From Plantactinospora sp. KBS50 (GTDB lineage: Bacteria > Actinomycetota > Actinomycetes > Mycobacteriales > Micromonosporaceae): a stretch of DNA of 64,000 nucleotides. The position numbers and the translations under genes were made by a program. Positions within the stretch are counted from its first letter, which is position 1; each line of letters begins with the position of its first letter. The stretch is taken from NCBI RefSeq assembly GCF_002285795.1, contig NZ_CP022961.1, forward strand, positions 3,414,001 through 3,478,000. Direction: 5' to 3'. Of the stretch, positions 9,984-18,162 are shown in pieces. The notes under the pieces are model-generated. The model worked only from the letters and a program-made list of their open reading frames with translations, did not search any database and had not been told where the DNA came from.

Positions 9984-10541
9984 ATGAGAGTCACGAGGGC
10001 GTTGTTCGCCCTGCTGGTGGCGGCGAACGGGCTGCTGGCCTGCACGGTTCCGGCGACCGCCGCCGCCGCGCCGTACTGCGGCATCACCTGGGGCAGCCTG
10101 GACAGGTCCGGCGGCACCCTGAGCACCGCCGCGCTGCTGGAGGTACGCGCGGGCCGGCACGACTGCTACGACCGGCTGGTGTTCGAGACGGACGGGACGG
10201 CGAACGGATACCGGGTCAGCTACGGCGAGGCGTACACCGGCGGGCAGGGCACGGCGCTGTCGCCGTACACGGCCGGCGGCGCCGTCCTGGCGGTCGTGCT
10301 GCTCGCCCCGGCCGAGGACCCGGCCGGCGGCGGCGCCGGATACCCGGCGGTCACCGGGACCCATCCGCTCAACCTGCTCGGCTACCCCACCCTGCGGGAC
10401 GTGGTGTACGGCGGCAGCTACGAGGGCTACACGACGTTCGCCGTGGGCGTGCGGGACCGGCTGCCGTTCCAGGTGACGGTGCTGGCCGGACCGGGTACGC
10501 ACAGCCGGATCGTGCTCGACGTGGCGCACCGCTGGCAGTAG
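9984..10541 (+). CDS. Secreted AMIN-like domain protein
   Basis: A 185-residue exported protein. Residues 1-29 form a signal peptide (RALFALLVAANGLLACTV...ATAAAA). The mature part begins YCGITWGSL and contains the AMIN-like pattern with paired cysteines: RAGRHDCYDRLVF, GYRVSYGEAY and a C-terminal SRIVLDVAHRW. The family is common in actinobacteria and thought to act at the cell envelope; no enzymatic role is known. The ATG at 9984 has a strong GGGGAGG site seven bases upstream. It sits just before a two-component system, separated by a hairpin. Confidence 0.8.
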   Translation: MRVTRALFALLVAANGLLACTVPATAAAAPYCGITWGSLDRSGGTLSTAALLEVRAGRHDCYDRLVFETDGTANGYRVSYGEAYTGGQGTALSPYTAGGAVLAVVLLAPAEDPAGGGAGYPAVTGTHPLNLLGYPTLRDVVYGGSYEGYTTFAVGVRDRLPFQVTVLAGPGTHSRIVLDVAHRWQ

Positions 10542-10561
10542 CTGCTCCGGTGCCGGGGGCT

Positions 10562-10584
10562 GGCGGGGCGGCCGATGCCCCGCC
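10562..10584 (+). terminator. GC-rich hairpin after the AMIN-like gene
   Basis: GGCGGGGC at 10562-10569 pairs perfectly with GCCCCGCC at 10577-10584 around a seven-base loop, 21 bp after the stop codon. There is no T tract, as is usual for actinobacterial terminators. The hairpin covers the ATG at 10575, which argues against that codon as the start of the next gene. Confidence 0.5.
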
Positions 10585-10610
10585 GGCCGGCCACGGCGGT
10601 ACCGTGCCTC

Positions 10611-11291
10611 ATGGACGGTCACGTGCTCGTGGTGGAGGACGACCCGTCGATCCGCGAGGTCACCGCGATCGGCCTGCGCCGGTCGGGTTTCCAGGTGAGC
10701 ACCACCGGCGACGGCCACGGCGCGCTGGAGCACTGGCGGACCGGCGGCGTGGACCTCATCGTCCTGGACGTGATGCTGCCCGGACTCGACGGCCTCCAGG
10801 TGTGCCAGGCCGTCCGGCGCAGCAGCGGCGTACCGATCCTCATGGTCACCGCCCGCACCGACACCACCGACGTGGTCGCCGGGCTGGAGTGCGGCGCCGA
10901 CGACTACCTGCGCAAGCCGTTCGAACCGGCCGAACTGGTGGCCCGGGTCCGCGCCCTGCTGCGCCGCGGCACCCATCCGGAGGAGGAGACCGTGCTGCGC
11001 ATCGGCGGGCTGGCGATCGATCCGGCGCGGTTCACGGTGCACCGGGAGGACCGGGAGGTCCCGCTCACCGCCACCGAGTTCCGGCTGCTGCTCGAACTGG
11101 CCCGCCGGCCCGGCCGGGTGTTCACCCGGGACCTGCTGCTGGACCGGGTGTGGGGCTACCCGTACCTGGGTGACTCCCGGCTGGTGGATGTCGCCGTCCA
11201 GCGGCTGCGGGCCAAGATCGAGGCCGATCCGGCCCGGCCCGAGCTGGTCCGGACCGTCCGCGGCGTCGGCTACAAGCTCACCGGCCACTGA
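10611..11291 (+). CDS. OmpR/PhoB-family response regulator
   Basis: The DNA-binding half of a two-component system. The receiver domain (residues 1-118) has the acidic pair ED-D at 9-11, the phospho-acceptor Asp at about 53 (IVLDVMLPG) and the Lys in DDYLRKPF. The winged-helix domain (about 135-226) has LTATEFRLLLELARRPGRVF and ends RTVRGVGYKL. The ATG at 10611 puts MDGHVLVVEDD at the N-terminus, as expected. TACCGT ends only a few bases before it, so the transcript may be leaderless. The sensor kinase follows nine bases later and is surely its partner. The arrangement recalls the CseB/CseC cell-envelope system of Streptomyces; the stimulus is not shown. Confidence 0.92.
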   Translation: MDGHVLVVEDDPSIREVTAIGLRRSGFQVSTTGDGHGALEHWRTGGVDLIVLDVMLPGLDGLQVCQAVRRSSGVPILMVTARTDTTDVVAGLECGADDYLRKPFEPAELVARVRALLRRGTHPEEETVLRIGGLAIDPARFTVHREDREVPLTATEFRLLLELARRPGRVFTRDLLLDRVWGYPYLGDSRLVDVAVQRLRAKIEADPARPELVRTVRGVGYKLTGH

Positions 11292-11300
11292 GACGTACCC

Positions 11301-13142
11301 GTGCGCCCGCCACCGGCCCCGACAACCCCCGCCGCACCGGACGCGGTCCCTCCCGCCGTACCGGCCGGGGGCTTTCCCGCCGTACCGGCGGCGGTCTCGG
11401 ACCTCGGGCCGGACGCGGTGCCGGACGTCGGGCCGCCGGGCCGCGGGCCGGACGCGGTGCCGGACGTCGTGCCGCCGGGCCGCAGGCCGGACGCGGTGCC
11501 GGACGTCGTGCCGCCGGGCCGCAGGCCGGACGTCGGGCCGGACGTCGTGCCGCCGGGCCGGTTCCGCCGCCGACTGACCGTGGCGTTCGTCCTGGTCGCT
11601 GGGGTTGCCGCCGCGGTACTGGCGGTCGGGGCATACCTGCTGGTCCAGCGCGCCCGGCTGGACGACTCGCTCGACCAGGCCGCCACCGACCTGCGCTACC
11701 AGCTCGTCATCGCCGGGCAGTTCCTGCCGCTGGACGGCGAGCACGGCGCCGAGCTGCTGGAATCGTTCGAAGGCAGCGGCCGGCACGTCCTGCTGGCCAC
11801 CGGCACCGGCCCGACGGCGACCAACCCGGCGGCGTCCAACCCGGCGGTCGCCCCGCCGCTCGGGACGCGGCTGCGTGCGCTGGTCGGCACCGGGCAGCTC
11901 GGGTACGAACGCTCCGGCGACCGGCTCGTGGTGGGCGGACGGATCCCCGGCTCCACGGCGCAGCTGTACGTCGTACATTCGGAGCAGCGGATCCGGCGCG
12001 ACCTGGCACAGCTCCGGTACGCCCTGCTGGCCGGCTGGCTGGCGGTGCTGTTACTGGCCGGGGCCGTGGGCAACGCCCTCGCCCGGCGGACCCTGGAGCC
12101 CGTGGCCCGGGCCGGCCGGGCGGCCCGGGCGATCGCCGAAGGGCTGCTGTCCACCCGCCTGCCGGTGACCGGCCGGGACGAGTTCGGCGCCTGGGCGCTG
12201 TCCTTCAACGGGATGGCCGAGGCGCTGGAACGCCAGATGTCCGCCCTGGCCGCCGCGCAGCGACGGGAACGGCGGTTCACCGCGGACGTGGCGCACGAAC
12301 TGCGTACCCCGGTCACCGCGCTGGTCGGCGCGGCGGCGCTGCTGCACGAGGCCCTGGACGGCCTGCCCGAGGAGCTGCGCCGCCCGGCACAGCTGCTGGT
12401 CGGTGACACGGTACGGCTGCGCCGGCTGGTCGAGGACCTGATGGAGATCTCCCGGCTGGACGCCGGTCGCGAATCGTTGGCGGCCGAGCCGGTCGACCTG
12501 CGGGCCGCGGTGACCTCGCTGGTCGCGGCCCGCGGCTGGACCGATCGGGTACGCGTGCGCGGGCCCCACACGGTGCGGCGCACCGATCCGCGCCGGCTGG
12601 AACGGGTACTGGCCAACCTGATCGCCAACGCGGTCGAGCACGGCGGCCGCACCGTCGAGGTGACCATCGACGGCGCCGGGCCGGGTGCGGTGATCGACGG
12701 CGCCGGGCCGGGTGCCGTGGCCGATCGCACCAGCCGGGGCGGCGCCGGGCCGGGAGCGGTGGCCGATCGCACCAGCCGGGGCGGCGCCGGCCCGGGAGCG
12801 GTGGCCGATCGCACCAGCCGGGGCGGCACCGGCCCGGGTGCGACCGTCACGGTCGCCGACGACGGCCCGGGCATCCCCGCCGAGCACCTGCCGCACCTGT
12901 TCGACCGCTTCTACAAGGCCGACTCGGCCCGTACCGGCCCGGGCAGCGGCCTCGGGCTGGCCATCGCCCGGGAGAACGCCCGGCTGCTGGGTGCCACACT
13001 GACCCTGGAGAGCCGGCCGGGCACCGGTACCCGGGCGCGGATGGTCCTGCCGGCCAACCCACCGGCCGCGCACGCCACGGATCCGACCGCTCCCGGAGGA
13101 CCGTCGCCGGGGCGTACCGGGGTGGCAGCATGCGACGACTAG
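11301..13142 (+). CDS. Sensor histidine kinase with repeat insertions
   Basis: Membrane sensor kinase partner of the upstream regulator. It has a Pro/Val/Gly/Arg repeat region (about residues 35-87), membrane helix 1 (about 92-114), an extracytoplasmic sensor of about 125 residues, helix 2 (about 240-260), a HAMP domain, a HisKA domain with the phospho-acceptor His near 332 (FTADVAHELRTPV) and a HATPase_c domain. The N box (LIANAVEHGG, about 439-448) and the G boxes (VADDGPGIP; GSGLGLAIARE) are intact, but a 14-residue unit repeated about four times (about 457-516) separates them. At 613 residues it is longer than usual because of the two repeat regions. It overlaps the lipoprotein start by 13 bp. 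Confidence 0.92.
   Translation: MRPPPAPTTPAAPDAVPPAVPAGGFPAVPAAVSDLGPDAVPDVGPPGRGPDAVPDVVPPGRRPDAVPDVVPPGRRPDVGPDVVPPGRFRRRLTVAFVLVAGVAAAVLAVGAYLLVQRARLDDSLDQAATDLRYQLVIAGQFLPLDGEHGAELLESFEGSGRHVLLATGTGPTATNPAASNPAVAPPLGTRLRALVGTGQLGYERSGDRLVVGGRIPGSTAQLYVVHSEQRIRRDLAQLRYALLAGWLAVLLLAGAVGNALARRTLEPVARAGRAARAIAEGLLSTRLPVTGRDEFGAWALSFNGMAEALERQMSALAAAQRRERRFTADVAHELRTPVTALVGAAALLHEALDGLPEELRRPAQLLVGDTVRLRRLVEDLMEISRLDAGRESLAAEPVDLRAAVTSLVAARGWTDRVRVRGPHTVRRTDPRRLERVLANLIANAVEHGGRTVEVTIDGAGPGAVIDGAGPGAVADRTSRGGAGPGAVADRTSRGGAGPGAVADRTSRGGTGPGATVTVADDGPGIPAEHLPHLFDRFYKADSARTGPGSGLGLAIARENARLLGATLTLESRPGTGTRARMVLPANPPAAHATDPTAPGGPSPGRTGVAACDD
11403..11561. repeat. 39-bp tandem repeat in the kinase N-terminus
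   Basis: A 39-bp period is clear between 11471 and 11549 and more degenerate upstream. It encodes PPGRRPDAVPDVV-type units in the cytoplasmic N-terminal extension, ahead of the first membrane helix. The unit is a multiple of three, so copy-number change keeps the frame. Confidence 0.8.
12669..12848. repeat. 42-bp tandem repeat inside the HATPase domain
   Basis: Three full 42-bp units (12696-12737, 12738-12779, 12780-12821) are flanked by partial copies at 12669-12695 and 12822-12848. Each encodes GGAGPGAVADRTSR or a close variant. The array lies exactly between the N box and the first G box of the ATP-binding domain. Confidence 0.9.
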
Positions 13143-14125
13143 GGCGGGTGTCGAAGCCCTCGGCCGGACCGGCGGCGGTCGCGTTGCCGCCATTTGCGGC
13201 GGTCGTATCCCGGCGACCGGCGGCGGTCGCGGCCCGGCTGCTGGCGGCTGCCGTGCTGGCGGCGGTGGCCGGCTGCGCCCCGGAGGTCGGCTCGCTCGGG
13301 CCGGCACCGACCGCGGCGCCGGCGGCCGACCCGACCACCGCGCCGCCGCCGGCCGCCACTCCGGCCGCGAGCGGCAGCCCACGACCCGGCGGCGGGGTGG
13401 CGACCGGGACGCCGTCGCGCACCGGCTCCCCCGCACCGGTCCGCACCGACACCCTCGGCATCGAGCTGTGGTACGTCCGAGATGGACTCCTGGAGCCGAC
13501 CCGACACGTCCGGCCGGTGACCCAGGCCACCTCCCGGCTCACCCTCAACGAACTGGCCACCGGCCCGAACCCGGCCGAGGCGGCGGCGGGGTTGTCCAGC
13601 GACGTACCCCCGGACATCGAGATCGACGGCATCGACGACGGGGTCGAGACGCTGGTCGTCGGGCCGGGCTTCGAGGCCGGCGGCACCACCGCGGTACGGC
13701 TGCGCCAGGCTCAGATCGTGTACAGCCTCACCCAGTTTCCGAGCGTCGAGCGGGTGGTGTTCCGGCGGACCGGACGCCCGGACCCCGCCGCGCTGGGCCG
13801 AGCCGACCTGGCCGACCTGCTCCCGCCGATCGTGGTGACCGCGCCCGGCGTCGGCGCCGCCGTACCCAATCCGGTCACCGTTGCCGGCACCGCGGATGTC
13901 TTCGAGGCGACGGTCAACATCCGGATCCTGGACTCGGCCGGACGGACGGTGGCGACCGGCTTCACGATGGCCAGCTGCGGCAGCGGCTGCCGCGGGGGTT
14001 ACCGGACGACCCTCGGGTACCGCGTCGACAGCGACCAGCCGGGTCGGATCGAGGTGTTCGAGGTGTCCGTCCGGGACGGTCGGCGGGTCAACCTGGTGTC
14101 CCGGCCGGTCTGGCTGACCCGCTGA
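13130..14125 (+). CDS. Lipoprotein with GerMN and Gmad2 domains
   Basis: A cell-surface lipoprotein encoded directly after, and overlapping, the sensor kinase. The N-terminus carries an extended basic and hydrophobic signal ending in the lipobox-like VAGC (Cys about residue 47), then an Ala/Pro/Thr-rich linker. A GerMN domain (about 110-215, IELWYVRDGLLEPTRHV to IVYSLTQFPSVERVVF) and a Gmad2 immunoglobulin-like domain (about 230-331, PPIVVTAPGVGAAVPNPVTV) follow. Both domains occur in actinobacterial envelope lipoproteins encoded with two-component systems (LpqB, CseA-like). A role in modulating the kinase is inferred from the overlap and order only. Confidence 0.85.
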   Translation: MRRLGRVSKPSAGPAAVALPPFAAVVSRRPAAVAARLLAAAVLAAVAGCAPEVGSLGPAPTAAPAADPTTAPPPAATPAASGSPRPGGGVATGTPSRTGSPAPVRTDTLGIELWYVRDGLLEPTRHVRPVTQATSRLTLNELATGPNPAEAAAGLSSDVPPDIEIDGIDDGVETLVVGPGFEAGGTTAVRLRQAQIVYSLTQFPSVERVVFRRTGRPDPAALGRADLADLLPPIVVTAPGVGAAVPNPVTVAGTADVFEATVNIRILDSAGRTVATGFTMASCGSGCRGGYRTTLGYRVDSDQPGRIEVFEVSVRDGRRVNLVSRPVWLTR

Positions 14126-14139
14126 ACCCCGCTCGTCCG

Positions 14140-14184
14140 GCGCCGGTCCGCCTCCGGGCGCCGCGGAGGCTTCCGGACCGGCGC
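14140..14184 (+). terminator. Bulged hairpin after the lipoprotein gene
   Basis: The 14140-14155 arm pairs with 14165-14184: ten pairs (GCGCCGGTCC) plus six pairs (GCCTCC), with a four-base bulge and a nine-base loop. It begins 15 bp after the stop codon and would end the regulator-kinase-lipoprotein transcript. Confidence 0.55.
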
Positions 14185-14188
14185 GTCG

Positions 14189-14296
<108 letters not shown>

Positions 14297-14431
14297 GATC
14301 ATCGGTCGGGTCGGGTCGGGCTCGGCGGGCATGGCGGGCATGGCGGGTCCGTTCCCGCATCATCCGAATCGGGGTCCGATCGGGTCGGAAAGGGACCGGA
14401 AAGCGTCGTACGGGAGTGCGAACGTGGTTGC

Positions 14432-16009
14432 GTGATCGAGGAGTTCCACCGGGTAGCGGGACTGGCCGCGACGTGCGCCGCGGCCCCCACGTGGTCACTG
14501 CCCGGCGCGGACCTGACAGCGGCGCTGGACGCGGTCGAGGTGGCCGCGCGCCGACTCGCGGTGACCAGACTCGCGCTGATCCGGGAGATCGACGGGCGGG
14601 ATGTGGCCCGCGCGGAGGGTGCCTCGTCCACGACCGCCTGGCTGCGGGATCGGTTACGGATCTCCGGCACCGCGGCCCGTCGCCTGGTCACCGACGCCAC
14701 ATGGCTGGACGGGGATGATCCCCACACGGGCACCGGCCCCGCCGGTGGACTCCCGGCCGATGGCCCCGACGCCACCGCCACCGCCGCCGCGTCCGGCGTC
14801 ACCACCATCGCCACCACCACGGCCGATGTGGCCGCCCGGTCCGCGGCCGATGTGGCCGCCCGGTCCGCGGCCGCTGCGGCGGTCGCCGGGGCCGGCGTCC
14901 ACGGCCCGGTCCCACCCGACCCCACCCCAGGCGACGGCGCCGCAGACAGCGAGCCTGCCGCAGACAGCGGCGCCCCAGGCAGCGGCGCCCCAGGCAGCGG
15001 CGCCGCCGGTTGCAGCGCGGCCGGCTGCGGCCCCACCACCGCCGGACCGGTGCTACGAGCCGCACTGCGCACCGGCACCATCAGCCTCGAACAAGCCCGC
15101 ACCATCGCCACCGCGGTGACCGCCACCCGCGCAGAAGCCGGCAACCAGGTCGCGGACAAAGCCCTCCACGCGCTGCTCGGCCACGCCCGCGAGCTGACAC
15201 CCGAAGCACTACGACTGTGCGCCGACCGGATCCTCTGGCACATCGCACCCGAGGCAGCCGAAGAAGCCGACCGCAGAGCACTACACCGGGCCGATCAACA
15301 CGCCCAACTCCGGCGCCACCTGGCCCTGTCCACCACCGCCGAAGGCTGGATACGACTACGCGGCACCCTCGACCCCGAAACCAGCGCCACCCTGATCACG
15401 GCCCTGGACCCGCTCACCCAACCCAACGGCCCCGGCGACAACCGCACCCCCGGCCAACGCCGACACGACGCCCTGACCGAAATACTCCAACTCGCCCTAC
15501 GCACCGGCGACCTACCCCACAACGGCGGCGACGCGACCCAACTCGTCGTCACCACCAACCTCGACACAATCACCGGCCAACTCCACGCCGGCACCCTCGA
15601 CACCGGCCACCGCCTCGCCCCCGAAGCCGTACGCCGACTCGCCTGCGACGCCACCGTGCTGCCCGCCGTCCTCGGCACCCAAAGCCAGATCCTCGACCTC
15701 GGCCGACAACGCCGTCTCATCACCGGACCACTACGCCGCGCCCTCATCCTGCGCGACAAAGGCTGCGCCTTCCCCGGCTGCGACCGCCCACCCCGCTGGT
15801 GCCACGCCCACCACATCCACCACTGGGCCGACGGCGGCACCACCACACTCCACAACGCCGTCCTACTCTGCCGCCACCACCACCGCGTCATCCACCACGG
15901 CGACTGGACCGTCCACCTCAACCCCGACGGCCACCCCGAATTCACCCCACCCACCTGGATCGACCCCCGCCGACTACCCCGACGCAACCACTACCACCTC
16001 CGCTGCTGA
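14432..16009 (+). CDS. DUF222 / HNH endonuclease domain protein (13E12-repeat family)
   Basis: A member of the actinobacterial family that joins an N-terminal DUF222 domain to a C-terminal HNH nuclease fold. DUF222 spans the helices AALDAVEVAARRLAVTRLAL and LRDRLRISGTAARRLV. The HNH motif lies near the C-terminus: CAFPGCDRPPRWCHAHHI, then HHWADGGTT, NAVLLCRHHHRVIHHG. A low-complexity Ala/Gly/Thr/Pro insert of about 110 residues splits the DUF222 part. The biological role of the family is unknown; members are multicopy and mobile-like in mycobacteria. The GTG at 14432 is chosen because it directly precedes the conserved N-terminus; an earlier start would translate the microsatellite. From about 15050 the coding strand becomes C-rich and G-poor, unlike the neighbours. 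Confidence 0.85.
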   Translation: MIEEFHRVAGLAATCAAAPTWSLPGADLTAALDAVEVAARRLAVTRLALIREIDGRDVARAEGASSTTAWLRDRLRISGTAARRLVTDATWLDGDDPHTGTGPAGGLPADGPDATATAAASGVTTIATTTADVAARSAADVAARSAAAAAVAGAGVHGPVPPDPTPGDGAADSEPAADSGAPGSGAPGSGAAGCSAAGCGPTTAGPVLRAALRTGTISLEQARTIATAVTATRAEAGNQVADKALHALLGHARELTPEALRLCADRILWHIAPEAAEEADRRALHRADQHAQLRRHLALSTTAEGWIRLRGTLDPETSATLITALDPLTQPNGPGDNRTPGQRRHDALTEILQLALRTGDLPHNGGDATQLVVTTNLDTITGQLHAGTLDTGHRLAPEAVRRLACDATVLPAVLGTQSQILDLGRQRRLITGPLRRALILRDKGCAFPGCDRPPRWCHAHHIHHWADGGTTTLHNAVLLCRHHHRVIHHGDWTVHLNPDGHPEFTPPTWIDPRRLPRRNHYHLRC

Positions 16010-16653
16010 ACCAACCATCCATGGACCAGACTGCGGTTGGCACGCCCGAGCGGCGGGCGGAGTCGGCGTCCATCCACGAAAGCAGGGAGCTGCCGCCGCG
16101 CAACCCAGCGACCGCCGGCATGGCCGACCCGCGCTGGTTGCGGGCCCCCACGGGAACCCGCCGAACGGGATCCGGGACCGCGCCGCGCCTGGACAAGGCG
16201 TAGGGCGGACGCCCCGCCGACCCCGGGGACGAACTACTCGGCGAGTTCACGGTGGGTCGACGCCGCCCGGTTTCATCCCGCAGTCGTCGCCACCCACACT
16301 GACAACTGGCGGCAGCGGGCCACCGGTGCCCTCGCCGGGGCCGGTCGGGTCCACCCCGCCGATCCCGCGAACGTCAGCCGGCTACTGCGCGCCGCCGCCT
16401 GCGCGCCGCGTCTGGTCCTCGCCGAGCGCTGGGGTGAACGGGCTCGGCTGCATGGCCGAGAACGCCCGGGACCAGATCGCCGCGTTCACCGTCCAGTGAC
16501 CCGGCACCGCCCCGGCCCGGACGGTCCCTGGGCGGCCACACCCGACCCGGCACCCGCCGCCCGCCCCGCCGAACTCCACGGCCTGATCACCACGCACTGC
16601 TGAGCCCGCCGCCGAGGCGATCAGCCGATGCCTCCGGATCAGGCCGGGGTGGC
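16010..16653. other. Intergenic region without a confident gene
   Basis: Open frames exist on both strands, but none shows a recognisable domain, a ribosome binding site or a consistent codon pattern. A short stretch around 16430-16500 reads as a plausible protein C-terminus (MAENARDQIAAFTVQ then stop), which could be a decayed gene end. Nothing further can be supported. Confidence 0.5.
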
Positions 16654-17136
16654 TCAGCCCGCGAGCACCTTCTCGACCGCCGCCACGACCTCGGGCGACT
16701 CGGGGTCGACCGGTGGCGCGAAGCGGGCCGCGACCCGGCCCTCGGCGTCGACGAGGAACTTCTCGAAGTTCCACCGGACGTCCCCGGTGTGGCCGTCCGC
16801 GTCGGGCGCGTCGATCAACGCCGCGTACAACGGGTGCCGGCCGGAGCCGTTGACCTCCACCTTCTCCGTCAGCGGGAAGGTCACCCCGTAGGTCGCGCTG
16901 CAGAACTCGGCGATCTCCTCGGGGCTGCCCGGCTCCTGGCCGGCGAACTGGTTGCAGGGCACGCCCAGCACCGTCAGCCCCGGGTACCGCTGGGCGAGCC
17001 GCTCGAGCCCGGCGTACTGCGGGGTGAGGCCGCACCTGGAAGCGACGTTGACGATCAGGGTCGGCCGTCCGCGGTGCCGGCCGAGTTCGTCCGGCTCTCC
17101 GGCCAGGGATGCGATTCCGATGTCGTACAGGGACAT
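16654..17136 (-). CDS. Glutathione peroxidase-family thiol peroxidase
   Basis: A 160-residue peroxidase of the GPx family, which in actinobacteria usually works with thioredoxin or mycothiol to reduce peroxides. The peroxidatic cysteine is Cys35 (NVASRCGLTPQY), not selenocysteine. The other active-site residues are present: Gln in FAGQEPGS, Trp and Asn in VRWNFEKFLV. Lengths and motif spacing fit the family. The ATG at 17136 gives the standard MSLYDI N-terminus. The open frame extends upstream only through a tandem repeat and is not the real start. The gene stands alone. Confidence 0.93.
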   Translation of the reverse strand: MSLYDIGIASLAGEPDELGRHRGRPTLIVNVASRCGLTPQYAGLERLAQRYPGLTVLGVPCNQFAGQEPGSPEEIAEFCSATYGVTFPLTEKVEVNGSGRHPLYAALIDAPDADGHTGDVRWNFEKFLVDAEGRVAARFAPPVDPESPEVVAAVEKVLAG

Positions 17137-17152
17137 GGTGGCCACCCTACGC

Positions 17153-17330
17153 CCGACGACGCCGACCCCCGCGAACAACCACGCCACCCCGACGGCGCCG
17201 ACCCCGGCGAACAACCGCGCTGCCCCGACCAACAACCGCGCCGCCCCGACGAACAACCGCGCCACCCCGACGAACAACCGCGCCACCCCGACGGACGACC
17301 GTGCCGCCCCGACCAACAACCAGGCCGGCT
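17153..17330. repeat. 21-bp tandem repeat upstream of the peroxidase gene
   Basis: About eight imperfect 21-bp units related to GAACAACCGCGCCACCCCGAC fill most of the gap between the peroxidase start and the next gene. The array begins within 20 bp of the peroxidase ATG, so it overlaps the expected promoter and leader. Confidence 0.85.
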
Positions 17331-17350
17331 CGTGGCGACAGGTCGTCGCG

Positions 17351-17836
17351 TCAGCCGGGTCCGTGCGAGGTGGCGGCCGCCACCACGAGCATGATCATCC
17401 GGTCGCGGTGGCGACGGGTGAGCAGCGCGAAGCAGGCCGCCAGCACCACCAGGTCCGACCGCGTGCCGGTGCACTCGACCCGCACCCGGCCGCCGAACAG
17501 GGCCGGCGCCCGGACCGTGATCCGGCCGTCCGGATGATCCAGCACACCGACGTACCGGGCGGGGGTGCGCCGGACCGTCCAGCGGGCCGGCACCGGCGCG
17601 GATCCGGGGAGTTGGGCCTCCCGCGGGGCCAACCGTACGCCCGGGGCGCCGCCCGGACCGGCCGTGACGTGGCGGCGGCGCCGGTCGCGGGTGTGGGCCA
17701 GCCAGCTACCCGCGGCGGTGGTCAACTCGGCCGAGGCCAGTCCCCGGCCGGCCCGCAGCCGGCCCGCCGCGGGTCCGGACGCATCCAGCAGTGTCCATTG
17801 TGTCCGGCCGGTCCGGCGCAGGATGAGTGTGTTCAT
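17351..17836 (-). CDS. Hypothetical protein, 161 residues
   Basis: I do not recognise this protein. It starts MNTLILRRTGRTQWTLLD and looks like a small beta-rich soluble domain (short alternating strands such as YVGVLDHPDGRITVRAPALFG). It has one hydrophobic segment near the C-terminus (SDLVVLAACFALL) followed by basic residues and a second weak hydrophobic stretch. The N-terminal layout loosely recalls LURP-one/scramblase-like beta barrels, but no motif proves it. The ATG at 17836 has a very good GGAGG site six bases upstream, which supports a real gene. It lies between two repeat arrays. Confidence 0.65.
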   Translation of the reverse strand: MNTLILRRTGRTQWTLLDASGPAAGRLRAGRGLASAELTTAAGSWLAHTRDRRRRHVTAGPGGAPGVRLAPREAQLPGSAPVPARWTVRRTPARYVGVLDHPDGRITVRAPALFGGRVRVECTGTRSDLVVLAACFALLTRRHRDRMIMLVVAAATSHGPG

Positions 17837-17992
17837 GGCGGTCCTCCGTCCGTTTGCCCGGCGGGCTCACCGGTCGCGAGGGCAACCGTAGGTCCGCGGC
17901 GGGCCGGTCCTCATCGGGCCGGGGACGGATCCGCCGGCCCGGCCTGGTTCGCGGGTCGGAGCCCGGCATCCGTCCCGCGGCCGACGTCCCCC

Positions 17993-18108
17993 CGGCCGAG
18001 AGCACGCGGCCGACGTCCCACGGCCGAAGTCCCACGGCCGAGAGCACGCGGCCGACGTCCCACGGCCGAGAGCACGCAGCCGACGTCCCACGGCCCGGAA
18101 CACGCGGC
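17993..18108. repeat. 28-bp tandem repeat downstream of the ribosome-protection gene
   Basis: Units of about 28 bp (CGGCCGAGAGCACGCGGCCG and so on) recur four times with small changes and one insertion, ending about 55 bp before the stop codon of the GTPase gene. The rest of the 326-bp gap (17837-18162) contains no gene. Confidence 0.8.
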
Positions 18109-18162
18109 GACAACACGCCGCCGACCGACGGCACGTCGCCGGCGGCACGCGGCGGCGATCCG

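Noticed and set aside
16037-16603. 188-codon plus-strand frame after the DUF222/HNH gene
   Set aside because: No ribosome binding site or recognisable domain, and Arg/Pro-rich composition typical of non-coding frames here.
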